From Clostridia bacterium (GTDB lineage Bacteria; Bacillota; Clostridia; Oscillospirales; Acutalibacteraceae), in the NCBI GenBank assembly GCA_017415025.1, contig JAFQJH010000003.1:1-59308 (forward strand): a stretch of DNA of 59,308 nucleotides. Reading direction: 5' to 3'. Positions 17,772-26,990 of this stretch are shown piece after piece; within the stretch, counting starts at the first letter, position 1; each line of letters begins with the position of its first letter. The notes under the pieces were generated by a model. The model searched no databases and was not told the DNA's origin. It saw only the letters and a program-made list of their open reading frames with translations. A program made the position numbers and the translations under genes.

Positions 17772-18625
17772 TGCCGATACTTTGTGCAAAGGGCGTTACT
17801 CATCTTTACAATAAGGGAACGCCCAGCCAGTCAAAGGCTATTTATGATATAAACGTTGAAATCGAAGAGGGCGAGCTTGTCGGACTTATCGGTCATACAG
17901 GCTCGGGTAAGAGTACTCTCGTTCAGCACTTCAACGGAATTTTAAAGCCCGATGAGGGTCAGATAATTGTTGACGGAAAGGATATCTGGGAGGATAAAAA
18001 AGCAACACGCGAAGCGCGCTTCAAGGTCGGTCTTTGCTTCCAATATCCCGAATATCAGCTTTTTGAAGAAACAGTTTATAAGGACATTTCCTTCGGTCCT
18101 AAAAATATGGGACTTTCCGAGGACGAAATAAACAAACGGGTTCTCCTTGCCGCCGAATATGTCGGACTTAAAAAGGAGCTGCTCGAAAAATCACCCTTCG
18201 ACCTTTCGGGCGGTGAAAAGCGCCGTGCCGCGATCGCAGGTGTTATCGCAATGCAGCCCAAGGTTCTCATTCTTGATGAGCCCACCGCAGGCCTTGACCC
18301 GAAGGGCAGGGATAAAATCCTCGATATGATTAAGTCCTACCGTGAAAGAACGGGCAGTACGGTTCTGCTTGTTTCTCACAGTATGGAGGACGTTGCAAAA
18401 ATCGCAACAAAGGTACTTGTTATGAACAATTCCCGCGTGGAAATGTACGGAACGGTTGATGAGGTTTATTCGCACAGCGAGGAGCTTCGCAAAATCGGAC
18501 TTAACATACCGCAGGTTTCGAAGGTTTTTGAGCTTTTAAAACAAAACGGCTGTGATTTAGGTTCAGCCTACACCGTTGAAAAAGCGGCAGAAATAATCCT
18601 CAGACGAGGAGGTGTCGGTGTATGA
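17771..18625 (+). CDS. ecfA2: ECF transporter ATPase EcfA2
   Basis: A 284-residue partner ATPase. Walker A is GHTGSGKST, Q-loop GLCFQYPEYQLFEE, signature DLSGGEKRR and Walker B VLILDEPTAGLDP. The ATG at 17771 is preceded by GGAGGTGAAG. An in-frame start at 17732 is rejected because it lies inside ecfA1. The 3' end overlaps ecfT by 4 bp (ATGA). The SGGEKRR variant and position mark it as the A2 subunit of the heterodimer. Confidence 0.93.
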   Translation: MPILCAKGVTHLYNKGTPSQSKAIYDINVEIEEGELVGLIGHTGSGKSTLVQHFNGILKPDEGQIIVDGKDIWEDKKATREARFKVGLCFQYPEYQLFEETVYKDISFGPKNMGLSEDEINKRVLLAAEYVGLKKELLEKSPFDLSGGEKRRAAIAGVIAMQPKVLILDEPTAGLDPKGRDKILDMIKSYRERTGSTVLLVSHSMEDVAKIATKVLVMNNSRVEMYGTVDEVYSHSEELRKIGLNIPQVSKVFELLKQNGCDLGSAYTVEKAAEIILRRGGVGV

Positions 18626-19443
18626 TTAAGGATATAACCATCGGTCAGTATTTCATCGGCAACTCCATTCTTCACAGACTTGATGCGAGAATGAAGATAA
18701 TTCTCACACTTGCGTTTATTGTCTCAATTTTTATCTGCAAGAGCTTTCCTGCGCTTGCACTTATGGTTGTTTTCACCTTTGCTGTTGTGCTTATTTCAAA
18801 AGTGCCCGTCAAAATGGTGCTCAAGAGTATAAAGCCGATTGCGATTATCGTTGCTTTTACATCAATACTTAATATTTTCTATGTCAAAGGCGGAACACCG
18901 CTTATTGATTGGAAGTTTATTCACATCACATCAAACGGCGTGTTTACCGCGTTGTTTATGGCTGTCAGAATTGTCTGCCTCGTTGTTATCAGCTCAATGC
19001 TTACCTACACAACAACCCCGACAATGCTGACTGATGCTATTGAAAAATTACTTTCACCCCTTAAAATTTTCAAAATTCCCGTCTCAACTCTTGCAATGAT
19101 GATGACTCTTGCGTTAAGATTTATTCCGACTCTTATCGACGAGATTGACCGCATCACAAACGCACAGAAGGCGAGAGGAGCAAACCTTGACGACGGTAAT
19201 TTTATCGAAAGAATAAAGGCACTTGTTCCTATTATCGTACCGCTTTTCGTTTCGTCAATCCGCCGTGCATACGAGCTTGCGGATGCAATGGACTGCCGTT
19301 GCTATACGGGCGGTCCGGGCAGAACGAGAATGAAGCAGATGAAGCTCCACGTGCGCGATTTTATCGCTTTGGGAGTTGTAGCATTGCTTATTGCAGGTAT
19401 TATCGTTCTTAATATATACTTCAAGGCGGTGCTTGTCAGATGA
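18622..19443 (+). CDS. ecfT: ECF transporter transmembrane subunit EcfT
   Basis: A 273-residue integral membrane protein that joins the two ATPases to an S component. It has about five hydrophobic helices, the N-terminal GNSILHRLDARMKI typical of EcfT, and cytoplasmic coupling motifs with the Ala-Arg-Gly pattern (AQKARGANLDD and the DAMDCRCYTGG region). It overlaps both ecfA2 and truA by 4 bp. No S component is visible in the window, so this should be the shared housekeeping module. Confidence 0.94.
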   Translation: MIKDITIGQYFIGNSILHRLDARMKIILTLAFIVSIFICKSFPALALMVVFTFAVVLISKVPVKMVLKSIKPIAIIVAFTSILNIFYVKGGTPLIDWKFIHITSNGVFTALFMAVRIVCLVVISSMLTYTTTPTMLTDAIEKLLSPLKIFKIPVSTLAMMMTLALRFIPTLIDEIDRITNAQKARGANLDDGNFIERIKALVPIIVPLFVSSIRRAYELADAMDCRCYTGGPGRTRMKQMKLHVRDFIALGVVALLIAGIIVLNIYFKAVLVR

Positions 19444-20183
19444 GGAATCTGCTTTTACGTCTTATGTATGACGGCTCACACTACCACGGCTGGCAGGTGC
19501 AGCCCAACGGAATCACTGTGCAGGAGACACTGCAGGATGCGATTGAGCAGATTCTCGGTGTACGCGAAAATGTTACCGGATGCAGCCGTACGGATGCAGG
19601 TGTCCACGCAAACGATTTCTGTTGCAATATCCGAACAGAGAACGAAATTGACTGCTACCGCCTTCAGGGTGCGCTCAATGCAGTTTTACCTGAAAGCATA
19701 AGTGTCAAATCTGTCAGTGAGGTTGAGCTTGATTTTCACGCGAGATACAACTGTGTTACAAAGCAGTATGTTTACAGGGTCTGGAACGCAAGCTACAAAA
19801 ATCCTTTTCTTGTGAACAGAGCGTGGCATTATAAAAATAAAATAGATGAGAATTTTCTTAACGGGCAGGCACAGGCATATATCGGCACTCACGATTTTAA
19901 AGCCTTCTGCTCGGCAGGAAGTACGGTGGAGGATACCGTGCGTACGGTGAAGAGCTTTTCTGTCACAAGAGACGGCGAAGAGGTTCTGTTTACTGTCGAA
20001 GCTGACGGGTTTCTTTACAATATGGTGCGCATAATGGTTGGCTCGTTAATAGAAATTTCAGAAAATAAGATAGAAAAAGACAAACTTAGTGCTATAATAG
20101 AAAGTAAGGACAGAGCACTTGCGGGCAGAACAGCGCCGGCACAGGGTCTCTTTCTCAATAAAGTAAAATACGGGGAGGTTTGA
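19440..20183 (+). CDS. truA: tRNA pseudouridine(38-40) synthase TruA
   Basis: A 247-residue enzyme that makes pseudouridine in the anticodon arm. The catalytic aspartate is D52 in GCSRTDAGVHA. Other family blocks are LMYDGSHYHGWQVQP at the start, DFHARYNCVTKQYVYR, and FLYNMVRIMVGSLIE near the end. It overlaps ecfT by ATGA. Adjacency of ecfA-ecfA-ecfT-truA is common in Firmicutes. Confidence 0.97.
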   Translation: MRNLLLRLMYDGSHYHGWQVQPNGITVQETLQDAIEQILGVRENVTGCSRTDAGVHANDFCCNIRTENEIDCYRLQGALNAVLPESISVKSVSEVELDFHARYNCVTKQYVYRVWNASYKNPFLVNRAWHYKNKIDENFLNGQAQAYIGTHDFKAFCSAGSTVEDTVRTVKSFSVTRDGEEVLFTVEADGFLYNMVRIMVGSLIEISENKIEKDKLSAIIESKDRALAGRTAPAQGLFLNKVKYGEV

Positions 20184-20190
20184 TGCAGTA

Positions 20191-21345
20191 TTGAAAAAAA
20201 TAAGGCTTAATAAACAGTCGAAGCTTATAATTTCGGTTGTGCTTGCCATTGTTTCTGTTCTGCTTATTGTTTTTACGGCGGCGCAGAGTCTCGGCAATAT
20301 GACAATAAGCTCAATGGCTGACAGTGTAAAATCATATTTCCTCAGCCTCGGTGCAGGAGACGGCTTCCCCTATGACCTTGATTCAACAAGTGTCAAGGAT
20401 ATAAAAATTGATAATTCCAACATACATCTTTTACTTAACACCAAAACAACGGTGCTCAATCAGACGGCAAAGGAAATTATGCCGAAGCCCCATTCATATT
20501 CAAATCCCGCGATGAAATCGAAGGGTTCAAAATTCATTGTTTATGACCTTGATTCTGCCCGCTTCCGCCTGCAGAACGGCTCGGATATCATCCACGACGG
20601 CGAAGCGAAGAGCAGAATTATTGCGGCGGCGCTCGGCAAGAGCGGCAATTATGCGCTTGCAACTTATTCGGACAGCGTGCAGTCCGTGCTCACGGTTTAC
20701 AACACCCGCAACGAAGAGGTCTTTGTCTGGGACTTCAAGTCCGAAAGAGTAATTGATATCACACTTTCTGATAACGGAAAATTTGCGGCAGTCGCAACTG
20801 TTGATGCCTTCAACGGTGAGGTCAGTTCAAAGGTTTACGTTTTCAACTTCAAGTCCGATAAAGCCGTTTCGGAATTTGATTATAAGGGTACGACCGTTGT
20901 CAAGGTTGACTACGTCAAGGGCGACAATATAATCGTTATGGGCGATAACATCCGTTCTTATATCAAGAATAATACCAAGCGAAACGACGACATCAATTTC
21001 GGCTCGGATATACTTTATAAGTACTGTATCACCGATTCGGGCAGAAGCGCGGTTGTTCTTTCTCAATACGGAAGCACATCGCTTTCAAAGCTTTCGGTTT
21101 ATACCAATAACGGCAAGGAGCAGTTTACGGTCAGCTTTAATAAGGAAATGAAGTGGGTTGACTGTGACGAAAAATATACGGCTGTCCTTTTTGAAAATGA
21201 GGTCAGAACCTTCAATAAAAAGGGTAAGCAGATCGGCAGTATTTCATTTACGGGTGAGCCTGTAAGAGTGGCGGTTGACGGGTCGCGTACCTATGTCCTT
21301 ACAACCTCGGGTCTGCAGTGCTGTGATACCCGCGGAACAGATTGA
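20191..21345 (+). CDS. DUF5711-like membrane-anchored beta-propeller protein
   Basis: A 384-residue protein with a short basic N-terminus, one transmembrane segment (residues ~10-32) and a large extracytoplasmic domain. The domain has repeated blades of the kind GKSGNYALATYSD, LSDNGKFAAVATVD and ITDSGRSAVVLSQYG, suggesting a beta-propeller, and matches what is usually labelled DUF5711. Function is unknown. The start is TTG at 20191, 12 bp after GGGGAGG. An ATG at 20183 opens only a three-codon frame. It is followed 12 bp later by a CvpA-like gene that is probably a partner in the same transcript. Confidence 0.7.
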   Translation: MKKIRLNKQSKLIISVVLAIVSVLLIVFTAAQSLGNMTISSMADSVKSYFLSLGAGDGFPYDLDSTSVKDIKIDNSNIHLLLNTKTTVLNQTAKEIMPKPHSYSNPAMKSKGSKFIVYDLDSARFRLQNGSDIIHDGEAKSRIIAAALGKSGNYALATYSDSVQSVLTVYNTRNEEVFVWDFKSERVIDITLSDNGKFAAVATVDAFNGEVSSKVYVFNFKSDKAVSEFDYKGTTVVKVDYVKGDNIIVMGDNIRSYIKNNTKRNDDINFGSDILYKYCITDSGRSAVVLSQYGSTSLSKLSVYTNNGKEQFTVSFNKEMKWVDCDEKYTAVLFENEVRTFNKKGKQIGSISFTGEPVRVAVDGSRTYVLTTSGLQCCDTRGTD

Positions 21346-21357
21346 TGAGGTGATATT

Positions 21358-21861
21358 TTGGAACAGTATATTATTGACATAATTTTAGCGGCAATTTTTC
21401 TTGCCCTGACTATCAAATATTTCACTAAAGGCTTTGCAAAAACAATCCTCAATTTCGTTGCCTTCTTCCTTTCTATTGTGCTTTCAAAAAGCGTATCGGG
21501 CACGGTCACGGATTGGGTTTTCAGTAATACAAAGCTTTTTACAGGCACGGAACGTTACATAGCACAGCTCATTATAACAGTACTTTGCTTCGTTGTTCTT
21601 TCAGTGCTTCTGAATTGGGCTGTTACTCTGGTCAATAAGTTTTTCAAAGTCCCGGTTCTTAAGCAGGCGAATAAGCTTCTCGGCGGACTTCTCGGTGCGT
21701 TGTGCGGATTGATGATTGTCATCGTTCTCTGCCATATGCTGCAGTTCTGCTCGCATATCATCTATAACGCACAGTTTGTCAATGCCGTAGAAAGCTCAAA
21801 AATTGTTCAGCTTGTCCTTTCGGATGAAAAAGTCCTTGAAGGAATAGCCGCATTAAAGTAA
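21358..21861 (+). CDS. CvpA family membrane protein
   Basis: A 167-residue protein with about four hydrophobic helices, including ILAAIFLALTIKYFTKGF and VLCFVVLSVLLNWAVTLV. The GLLGALCGLMIVIVLCHML segment near the C-terminus is characteristic of CvpA-like proteins, which are linked to colicin V production or envelope homeostasis in other bacteria. The start is TTG at 21358, placed 6 bp after GAGGTGA. It lies between the DUF5711-like gene and pgsA. The precise role is unknown. Confidence 0.75.
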   Translation: MEQYIIDIILAAIFLALTIKYFTKGFAKTILNFVAFFLSIVLSKSVSGTVTDWVFSNTKLFTGTERYIAQLIITVLCFVVLSVLLNWAVTLVNKFFKVPVLKQANKLLGGLLGALCGLMIVIVLCHMLQFCSHIIYNAQFVNAVESSKIVQLVLSDEKVLEGIAALK

Positions 21862-21875
21862 AGGAGTAATAAGTT

Positions 21876-22493
21876 ATGTTCAAAGATTTATTTAAAAATT
21901 GGAATACAATTCCTAACTGGATTTCATTTGCACGAATTATTATGATACCCATTTTCGGTGTATTGTTTTATAAAAACGAGGTCGTATGGTCAGTTGTAGT
22001 ACTTTTCCTTTCCGGTTTCTCGGATTTCATTGACGGCAAAATCGCACGTAAGTTCAATCAGGTCAGCGACCTCGGCAAGATGCTTGACCCCGTTGCCGAT
22101 AAGCTTACACAGGTTACTATCGCGGTTTTACTCTATATTAAATTCAGTTCAAGCGACGTTGAGCTTGTAAAGACCTTCAGCTGGATTTTCCTTATTTTTA
22201 TCGTTAAGGAAATCGTAATGGTTCTCTTCGGTGCCTTTATGGTTGCTATCGGTCTTCGTCCGTCAGCGGCTGAAATCTGGGGCAAGGCTTCGACCTTTGT
22301 GTTCTACGCAGTTATGATTCTTCTTTTTGCGTTTGCTCCCGATGTCGGCGCCTTCAACTCACTCTGGACAATTCCCGAAACGCTTCTTGTAATTCTTGTG
22401 GCAGTTTCTGCAGTTCTTACCGTAATTGCATTTGTAAGCTATCTGCCCACAACCTTCAGACAGTTCAAGGAAAAGTATTTCGATAAGAAGTAA
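21876..22493 (+). CDS. pgsA: CDP-diacylglycerol-glycerol-3-phosphate 3-phosphatidyltransferase
   Basis: A 205-residue membrane enzyme making phosphatidylglycerol phosphate, the first committed step to phosphatidylglycerol. The full CDP-alcohol phosphotransferase motif D-x2-DG-x2-AR-x8-G-x3-D-x3-D is present, from DFIDGKIARKF to GKMLDPVAD. The N-terminal WNTIPNWISFARI is typical. AAAGGAG precedes the ATG. It has about six hydrophobic stretches. Confidence 0.95.
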   Translation: MFKDLFKNWNTIPNWISFARIIMIPIFGVLFYKNEVVWSVVVLFLSGFSDFIDGKIARKFNQVSDLGKMLDPVADKLTQVTIAVLLYIKFSSSDVELVKTFSWIFLIFIVKEIVMVLFGAFMVAIGLRPSAAEIWGKASTFVFYAVMILLFAFAPDVGAFNSLWTIPETLLVILVAVSAVLTVIAFVSYLPTTFRQFKEKYFDKK

Positions 22494-22528
22494 ACAGCAA
22501 AAAGTCAGCAAAATTTTAGGAGAAAAAT

Positions 22529-24814
22529 ATGAAACAAATTATGTGCAGCAAATGCGGCATAAGACCTGCCGTGATTTTTATGACCCGTATGGAGGGTGAT
22601 AAGAGCTCAAAGCAGGAGGGCTTGTGCCTTAAATGTGCAATGGAATCCACGGGTCCCATTAAGCAGATGATGGAAAATATGGGCATCACCGAGGATGACT
22701 ATGAGGCAATGAGCGAGCAGTTCGGCGCTATGATGGGAATGGGCGATAACGGTGAAGGCTTTGAGCCCGGCGGAGTTCCGACCTTCCCGTTTATGCAGAA
22801 CTTTATGCCCAAAGCTGAGGACGACGGCAAGCAGTTCACGGACGTTGACGAAGAGCCGACAGAAAATAAGTCCAAAAAGAAAAAGGGCGAAAAGAACAAC
22901 AAAAAAAGAAAGTTCCTTCCGCTGTATTGCACAAATCTTACACAGAAAGCACGCGACGGCAAAATTGACAGAATCATCGGCAGAGATAACGAAATCTACC
23001 GTGCAATCCAGATTCTTTGCCGACGTTCAAAAAATAATCCCTGCCTTATCGGTGAACCAGGTGTCGGTAAAACCGCTATCGCAGAGGGACTTGCATTAAG
23101 AATTGCGAGTGGTGACGTTCCCGCAAAGCTCGCTAACAAGGAAATTCACCTTCTTGACCTTACCTCACTCGTTGCGGGTACACAGTTCCGCGGTCAGTTT
23201 GAGGGCAGAGTCAAGGGACTTGTTGAAGAGGTCAAGAGCGAGGGCAATATCATCCTCTTTATCGACGAGGTGCATAACCTTGTCGGTACGGGCGGTGACT
23301 CCGAGGGTGCGATGAATGCCGCAAATATCTTAAAGCCTGCCCTTTCAAGAGGCGAGGTGCAGATTATCGGTGCAACCACCTTCACCGAATACAGAAAGCA
23401 TATCGAAAAGGATGCCGCACTCGAAAGACGACTTCAGCCCGTCAAGGTCGAGGAGCCTTCGATTGAGGACACCTACAATATGCTCCTCGGCATCAAGAGC
23501 TATTATGAGGACTATCATAAGGTGCAGATAAGCGACCACCTTGTTTATACAACCGTAACGCTTTCCGAACGCTTTATCAACGACAGATTTTTGCCCGACA
23601 AGGCAATTGACCTTCTTGATGAGGCTTGCACCTGTGCAAACCTTCGCAACAAGAATATCAGCGAATACGAGAAAAAGCTCGACGAAAAGGCTGACCTTAT
23701 CATCCGCGAGCAGACTCTTATGGAGGAGACCGAAAATCCCGATTACGAGGCTATCGCAAAGGTCAAGGCGGAGCTTATTCAGTGCGATACACGCATCAAC
23801 CAGCTCGTTCCGCTTGTCGAGAATTCACCCGTAACAGAGGAGGATCTCGCACGCGTTATTCAGCTCTGGACAGGCATTCCCGCACAGAAGATTGTCGAAA
23901 GCGACCTTCGCCGACTTGCCGACCTTGACAAGAAGCTCAAGGCAAAAATCATCGGTCAGGATGAGGCTGTTGACGTTGTTTCAATGGCAATCCGCCGCGG
24001 CAGAATACAGATAAGTCCGCGCCGCAGACCGTCGTCATTCATCTTTGTCGGTCCGACGGGTGTCGGTAAAACCGAGCTTGTAAAGCAGCTTGCAAACGAG
24101 CTTTTTGACACTCCCGAAACACTCATCCGTCTCGATATGTCCGAGTTTATGGAAAAGCACTCTGTTTCCAGAATCATCGGCTCGCCTCCGGGCTATGTAG
24201 GCTATGACGAAGCAGGTCAGCTTACAGAAAAGGTACGCCGTAAGCCTTATTCAGTCCTTCTTTTTGACGAGATTGAAAAGGCACATCCCGACGTTATGAA
24301 TATCCTTCTTCAGATTCTCGATGAAGGCAAAATCAACGATGCACAGGGCAGAACGGTCAGCTTTGAAAACACGGTTATCGTTATGACCTCCAACGCAGGC
24401 AGCAGCCGCGGAGAGGGTGCACTCGGCTTCGGTAAGACAAAGACCGATGCAAGTAAGGACAGAGCTATGAAGGCACTCAAAGAGTTCCTGCGTCCCGAAT
24501 TCCTCGGCAGAGTTGACGAGATTGTTGTGTTCAACGACCTCAATGAGGATGCATTTAAAAAGATTGCCGTACTTATGCTCGACGAATTCAAGGGTCCGAT
24601 GCAGGACAAGTCTATCAGCTTCTCGTACACGGATGAGGCCGTCAGCTTCCTTGCTGAAAAATCTGTCGGCGGCACAAGAGGCGCAAGAGATTTGCGTAAC
24701 GAAATCCGCCGCAGGGTAGAGGATAAGATAGCGACAAAGATTATCGACAGCATCGACAACCCCGTAACCTCAATCACGGTTGATGTCGAAAATGATGATA
24801 TTGTTCTTAAATAA
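22529..24814 (+). CDS. ClpE-like AAA+ unfoldase with N-terminal zinc finger
   Basis: A 761-residue HSP100 ATPase. The N-terminus has a four-cysteine zinc finger (C6, C9, C33, C36) as in ClpE, then a charged linker rich in lysine ([15 protein letters not shown]). AAA domain 1 has GEPGVGKT and [13 protein letters not shown] domain 2 has [22 protein letters not shown] and the ALGFGK loop that could bind ClpP. The M-domain is short. Its likely role is protein quality control with ClpP. No mcsA/mcsB/ctsR genes or CtsR box are seen here. AGGAG precedes the ATG and a terminator follows, so it ends the long plus-strand run. Confidence 0.87.
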   Translation: MKQIMCSKCGIRPAVIFMTRMEGDKSSKQEGLCLKCAMESTGPIKQMMENMGITEDDYEAMSEQFGAMMGMGDNGEGFEPGGVPTFPFMQNFMPKAEDDGKQFTDVDEEPTENKSKKKKGEKNNKKRKFLPLYCTNLTQKARDGKIDRIIGRDNEIYRAIQILCRRSKNNPCLIGEPGVGKTAIAEGLALRIASGDVPAKLANKEIHLLDLTSLVAGTQFRGQFEGRVKGLVEEVKSEGNIILFIDEVHNLVGTGGDSEGAMNAANILKPALSRGEVQIIGATTFTEYRKHIEKDAALERRLQPVKVEEPSIEDTYNMLLGIKSYYEDYHKVQISDHLVYTTVTLSERFINDRFLPDKAIDLLDEACTCANLRNKNISEYEKKLDEKADLIIREQTLMEETENPDYEAIAKVKAELIQCDTRINQLVPLVENSPVTEEDLARVIQLWTGIPAQKIVESDLRRLADLDKKLKAKIIGQDEAVDVVSMAIRRGRIQISPRRRPSSFIFVGPTGVGKTELVKQLANELFDTPETLIRLDMSEFMEKHSVSRIIGSPPGYVGYDEAGQLTEKVRRKPYSVLLFDEIEKAHPDVMNILLQILDEGKINDAQGRTVSFENTVIVMTSNAGSSRGEGALGFGKTKTDASKDRAMKALKEFLRPEFLGRVDEIVVFNDLNEDAFKKIAVLMLDEFKGPMQDKSISFSYTDEAVSFLAEKSVGGTRGARDLRNEIRRRVEDKIATKIIDSIDNPVTSITVDVENDDIVLK

Positions 24815-24819
24815 AACTG

Positions 24820-24850
24820 ATCCCGTCACATTTTGTGGCGGGATTTTTTC
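24820..24850 (+). terminator. Terminator after the ClpE-like gene
   Basis: An 11-bp stem (24820-24830 with 24834-24844, one G-U) followed by TTTTTT. Confidence 0.88.
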
Positions 24851-24859
24851 TGCAAACTG

Positions 24860-24915
24860 TTGACAAAACACCTCCGAAACAGTAAAATATGAAATTGAGT
24901 TTCAATTTCATATTT
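24860..24915 (+). promoter_or_regulatory. zur-znuACB promoter with palindromic operator
   Basis: TTGACA (24860-24865), 17-bp spacer and TAAAAT (24883-24888). A perfect inverted repeat with 14-bp arms (24885-24898 and 24902-24915) around a 3-bp centre overlaps the -10 and the start region. Its core TGAAATT...AATTTCA is Fur-family-like. Binding there would block RNA polymerase. Assignment to the downstream Zur is inference. Confidence 0.8.
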
Positions 24916-24941
24916 ATCAATTATGTTTTGAGGTGCTGATT

Positions 24942-25358
24942 TTGGAAAATTCATATAACACAAAACAAGGCGAGCTTATTCTGAATATATTAAAAAATGC
25001 GGCGGGTGAGCACTTCACCGCCGACGATATCATCCGTCTCTCCGAGCAGGAGGGCAGAAAGGTCGGCAAGGCAACCGTTTACCGCCATCTCGATAAGCTT
25101 ATCCGTTCGGGTAAGGTCAGAAAATATATTGTTGAAGAGGGGATGTCCGCTTGCTTCGAATATGTCGGAGCATCTCATTCCTGCCATTCGCACTATCATC
25201 TCAAATGTTCTTCGTGCGGTGAGCTTCTTCACGTTAAATGCGACTTTCTTGATGAGGTTTCCTCTCATATTTTCGGTCATCACGGCTTTGAAATAAAGCC
25301 CGAAAAAACCGTGCTTTACGGCATCTGTAAAAATTGCAGGGAGGCAGAAAATGTTTAA
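24942..25358 (+). CDS. zur: Fur-family regulator, probably zinc-responsive Zur
   Basis: A 138-residue winged-helix repressor. The DNA-recognition region contains VGKATVYRHLDKLI, followed by the Fur-family metal region with HSCHSHYHLKC and the structural zinc pairs CSSC (C89, C92) and CKNC (C129, C132). Zinc sensing is inferred from the znu genes directly downstream. The TTG start at 24942 lies 6 bp after GAGGTG. A GTG at 24933 would overlap that site. The 3' end overlaps znuA by 8 bp. A palindromic operator sits in the promoter, implying self-regulation. Confidence 0.87.
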   Translation: MENSYNTKQGELILNILKNAAGEHFTADDIIRLSEQEGRKVGKATVYRHLDKLIRSGKVRKYIVEEGMSACFEYVGASHSCHSHYHLKCSSCGELLHVKCDFLDEVSSHIFGHHGFEIKPEKTVLYGICKNCREAENV

Positions 25359-26286
25359 GAAAATACTGTCAATCCTGCTGTCGGCCGTGCTTTTGTGCCT
25401 GCTTTTTTCAGGCTGTGCCGTAAAACAGCCTGTTGGCGACGGCAGACTCACGGTCGTCACTACAATCTTTGCCCCGTACGATTTTGTACGTCAGATTGTC
25501 GGCGACAGAGCGCGTGTGATTATGCTTCTTCCGCCGGGAGTTGAAAGTCATTCCTACGAGCCGACACCGTCGGATATTATAGAAATAGAAAACGCCGACC
25601 TTTTCTTTTATGTCAGCGAGCACACGGAAACGTGGGTGGAGCAGATACTGTCATCACTCAAAAACGAGCAGGTTGAAAAGGTTAATATCGCCGAGGGTAT
25701 CGGAGTCGAAATCCACGCCCACAATCATTCGCACCACGAGGAGCACAACGAGGAATGTGAAACTGATGAGCATATCTGGACAAACCTTTCTTACTCTGCA
25801 AAGATGATTGATTTCATCGCAGAAAAACTCAGCGAAAAAGACGGCGAAAACGCGGATTTCTACCGTGCTAATGCCAAAAAATATGCCGACGAAATTTTAA
25901 ATCTCCGACAGGATTTTGTTTCGATGATTTCTTCTTCAAAGCGTTCGGAGATTGTATCGGGCTCGCGCTTTGCAATGAAAAATTTTACAACAGACCTTGG
26001 TCTTGGTTTCACCGCGGCTTTTGACTCCTGTGTTGATAACACCGAGCCGAGCGCGGCTGTAATGGCAAAAATAATTGACAAAATCAAAACGGACAGCATC
26101 CCCGTAATTTTTTATGAGGAGCTGACCGAACCCAAAATTGCGCGTGCCGTTTCACTTGAAACGGGTGCAAAAATGTTTCTTCTTCACTCGTGCCACAATG
26201 TTTCGGCAGACGAGCTCAAAAAGGGAGAAACCTATCTTTCTCTGATGAAGCAGAACTATTTTAATTTAAAGGAGGCGCTGAACTGA
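25351..26286 (+). CDS. znuA: Zinc ABC transporter substrate-binding lipoprotein
   Basis: A 311-residue lipoprotein of the cluster A-I metal-binding family. The lipobox is LLFSGC (C22). Metal ligands are expected from the H of PPGVESHSYEP, the E/H of SEHTETW, and later H and D/E residues. A histidine- and acid-rich loop (HAHNHSHHEEHNEE, around residue 122) is typical of zinc rather than manganese binders. It overlaps zur, and its stop overlaps the znuC start. Confidence 0.9.
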   Translation: MFKKILSILLSAVLLCLLFSGCAVKQPVGDGRLTVVTTIFAPYDFVRQIVGDRARVIMLLPPGVESHSYEPTPSDIIEIENADLFFYVSEHTETWVEQILSSLKNEQVEKVNIAEGIGVEIHAHNHSHHEEHNEECETDEHIWTNLSYSAKMIDFIAEKLSEKDGENADFYRANAKKYADEILNLRQDFVSMISSSKRSEIVSGSRFAMKNFTTDLGLGFTAAFDSCVDNTEPSAAVMAKIIDKIKTDSIPVIFYEELTEPKIARAVSLETGAKMFLLHSCHNVSADELKKGETYLSLMKQNYFNLKEALN

Positions 26287-26990
26287 TGAGTATGATTTCC
26301 TGCGAAAAGGTTTATATGAATTATGACTCGACAAAGGCGGTCAACGGTGTTTCGTTCAGCGTCGAAAAGGGCGATTTCCTCTGTATCGTCGGAGAAAACG
26401 GAACGGGCAAAAGTACATTGCTAAAAGGCATTTTAGGGCTTCAGAAGCTCAATTCGGGCACGATAGTATTCTCGGGCATAACCAACCGCGAAATCGGATA
26501 TCTGCCGCAGAGAACGGTTGTGCAGAAGGATTTCCCCGCCAGCGTGCGCGAGGTCGTCCTGAGCGGAAGACAGACCAAGGGCTTCCGTCTTTTCTATACA
26601 CCGACAGACAGAAAAATCGCACAGCAGAATATTGAGCTTATGGGTATTGAGCATATCCGCAACAAGCCGTTCAACGAGCTTTCGGGCGGTCAGCAGCAGC
26701 GTGTTTTACTCGCACGCGCCTTGTGCGCAACGCAGAAGCTTCTGCTTCTCGATGAGCCGACAACGGGGCTTGACCCCTTTGTTACGGCGGAGCTTTACAG
26801 TCTTATTTCAAAGCTCAACCGAGAGCACGGAGTTACGGTTATTATGGTTACTCACGATATCAGAAATTCTGTTGAATATGCTGATAAAATTCTTTCTATG
26901 GAGCAGGACGGTGATTTCTTCGGCACGACAGCCGAGTATATGAAAACCGATGCCGCAAGGCGCATTTTCGGAGGTGGTACAAATGCTTGA
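26286..26990 (+). CDS. znuC: Zinc ABC transporter ATPase
   Basis: A 234-residue ABC ATPase. Walker A is GENGTGKST, Q-loop GYLPQRTVVQ, signature ELSGGQQQR and Walker B LLLDEPTTGLDP, with the switch histidine in MVTHDI. It starts at an ATG overlapping the znuA stop, with AGGAGG 9 bp upstream. It should work with ZnuA and ZnuB for high-affinity zinc uptake. Confidence 0.92.
   Translation: MSMISCEKVYMNYDSTKAVNGVSFSVEKGDFLCIVGENGTGKSTLLKGILGLQKLNSGTIVFSGITNREIGYLPQRTVVQKDFPASVREVVLSGRQTKGFRLFYTPTDRKIAQQNIELMGIEHIRNKPFNELSGGQQQRVLLARALCATQKLLLLDEPTTGLDPFVTAELYSLISKLNREHGVTVIMVTHDIRNSVEYADKILSMEQDGDFFGTTAEYMKTDAARRIFGGGTNA

Noticed and set aside
22529-24814. Calling the Clp ATPase ClpC with an adjacent mcsA
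   Set aside because: The four-cysteine finger is fused in frame to the ATPase, which is the ClpE arrangement. No mcsA, mcsB or ctsR is present.
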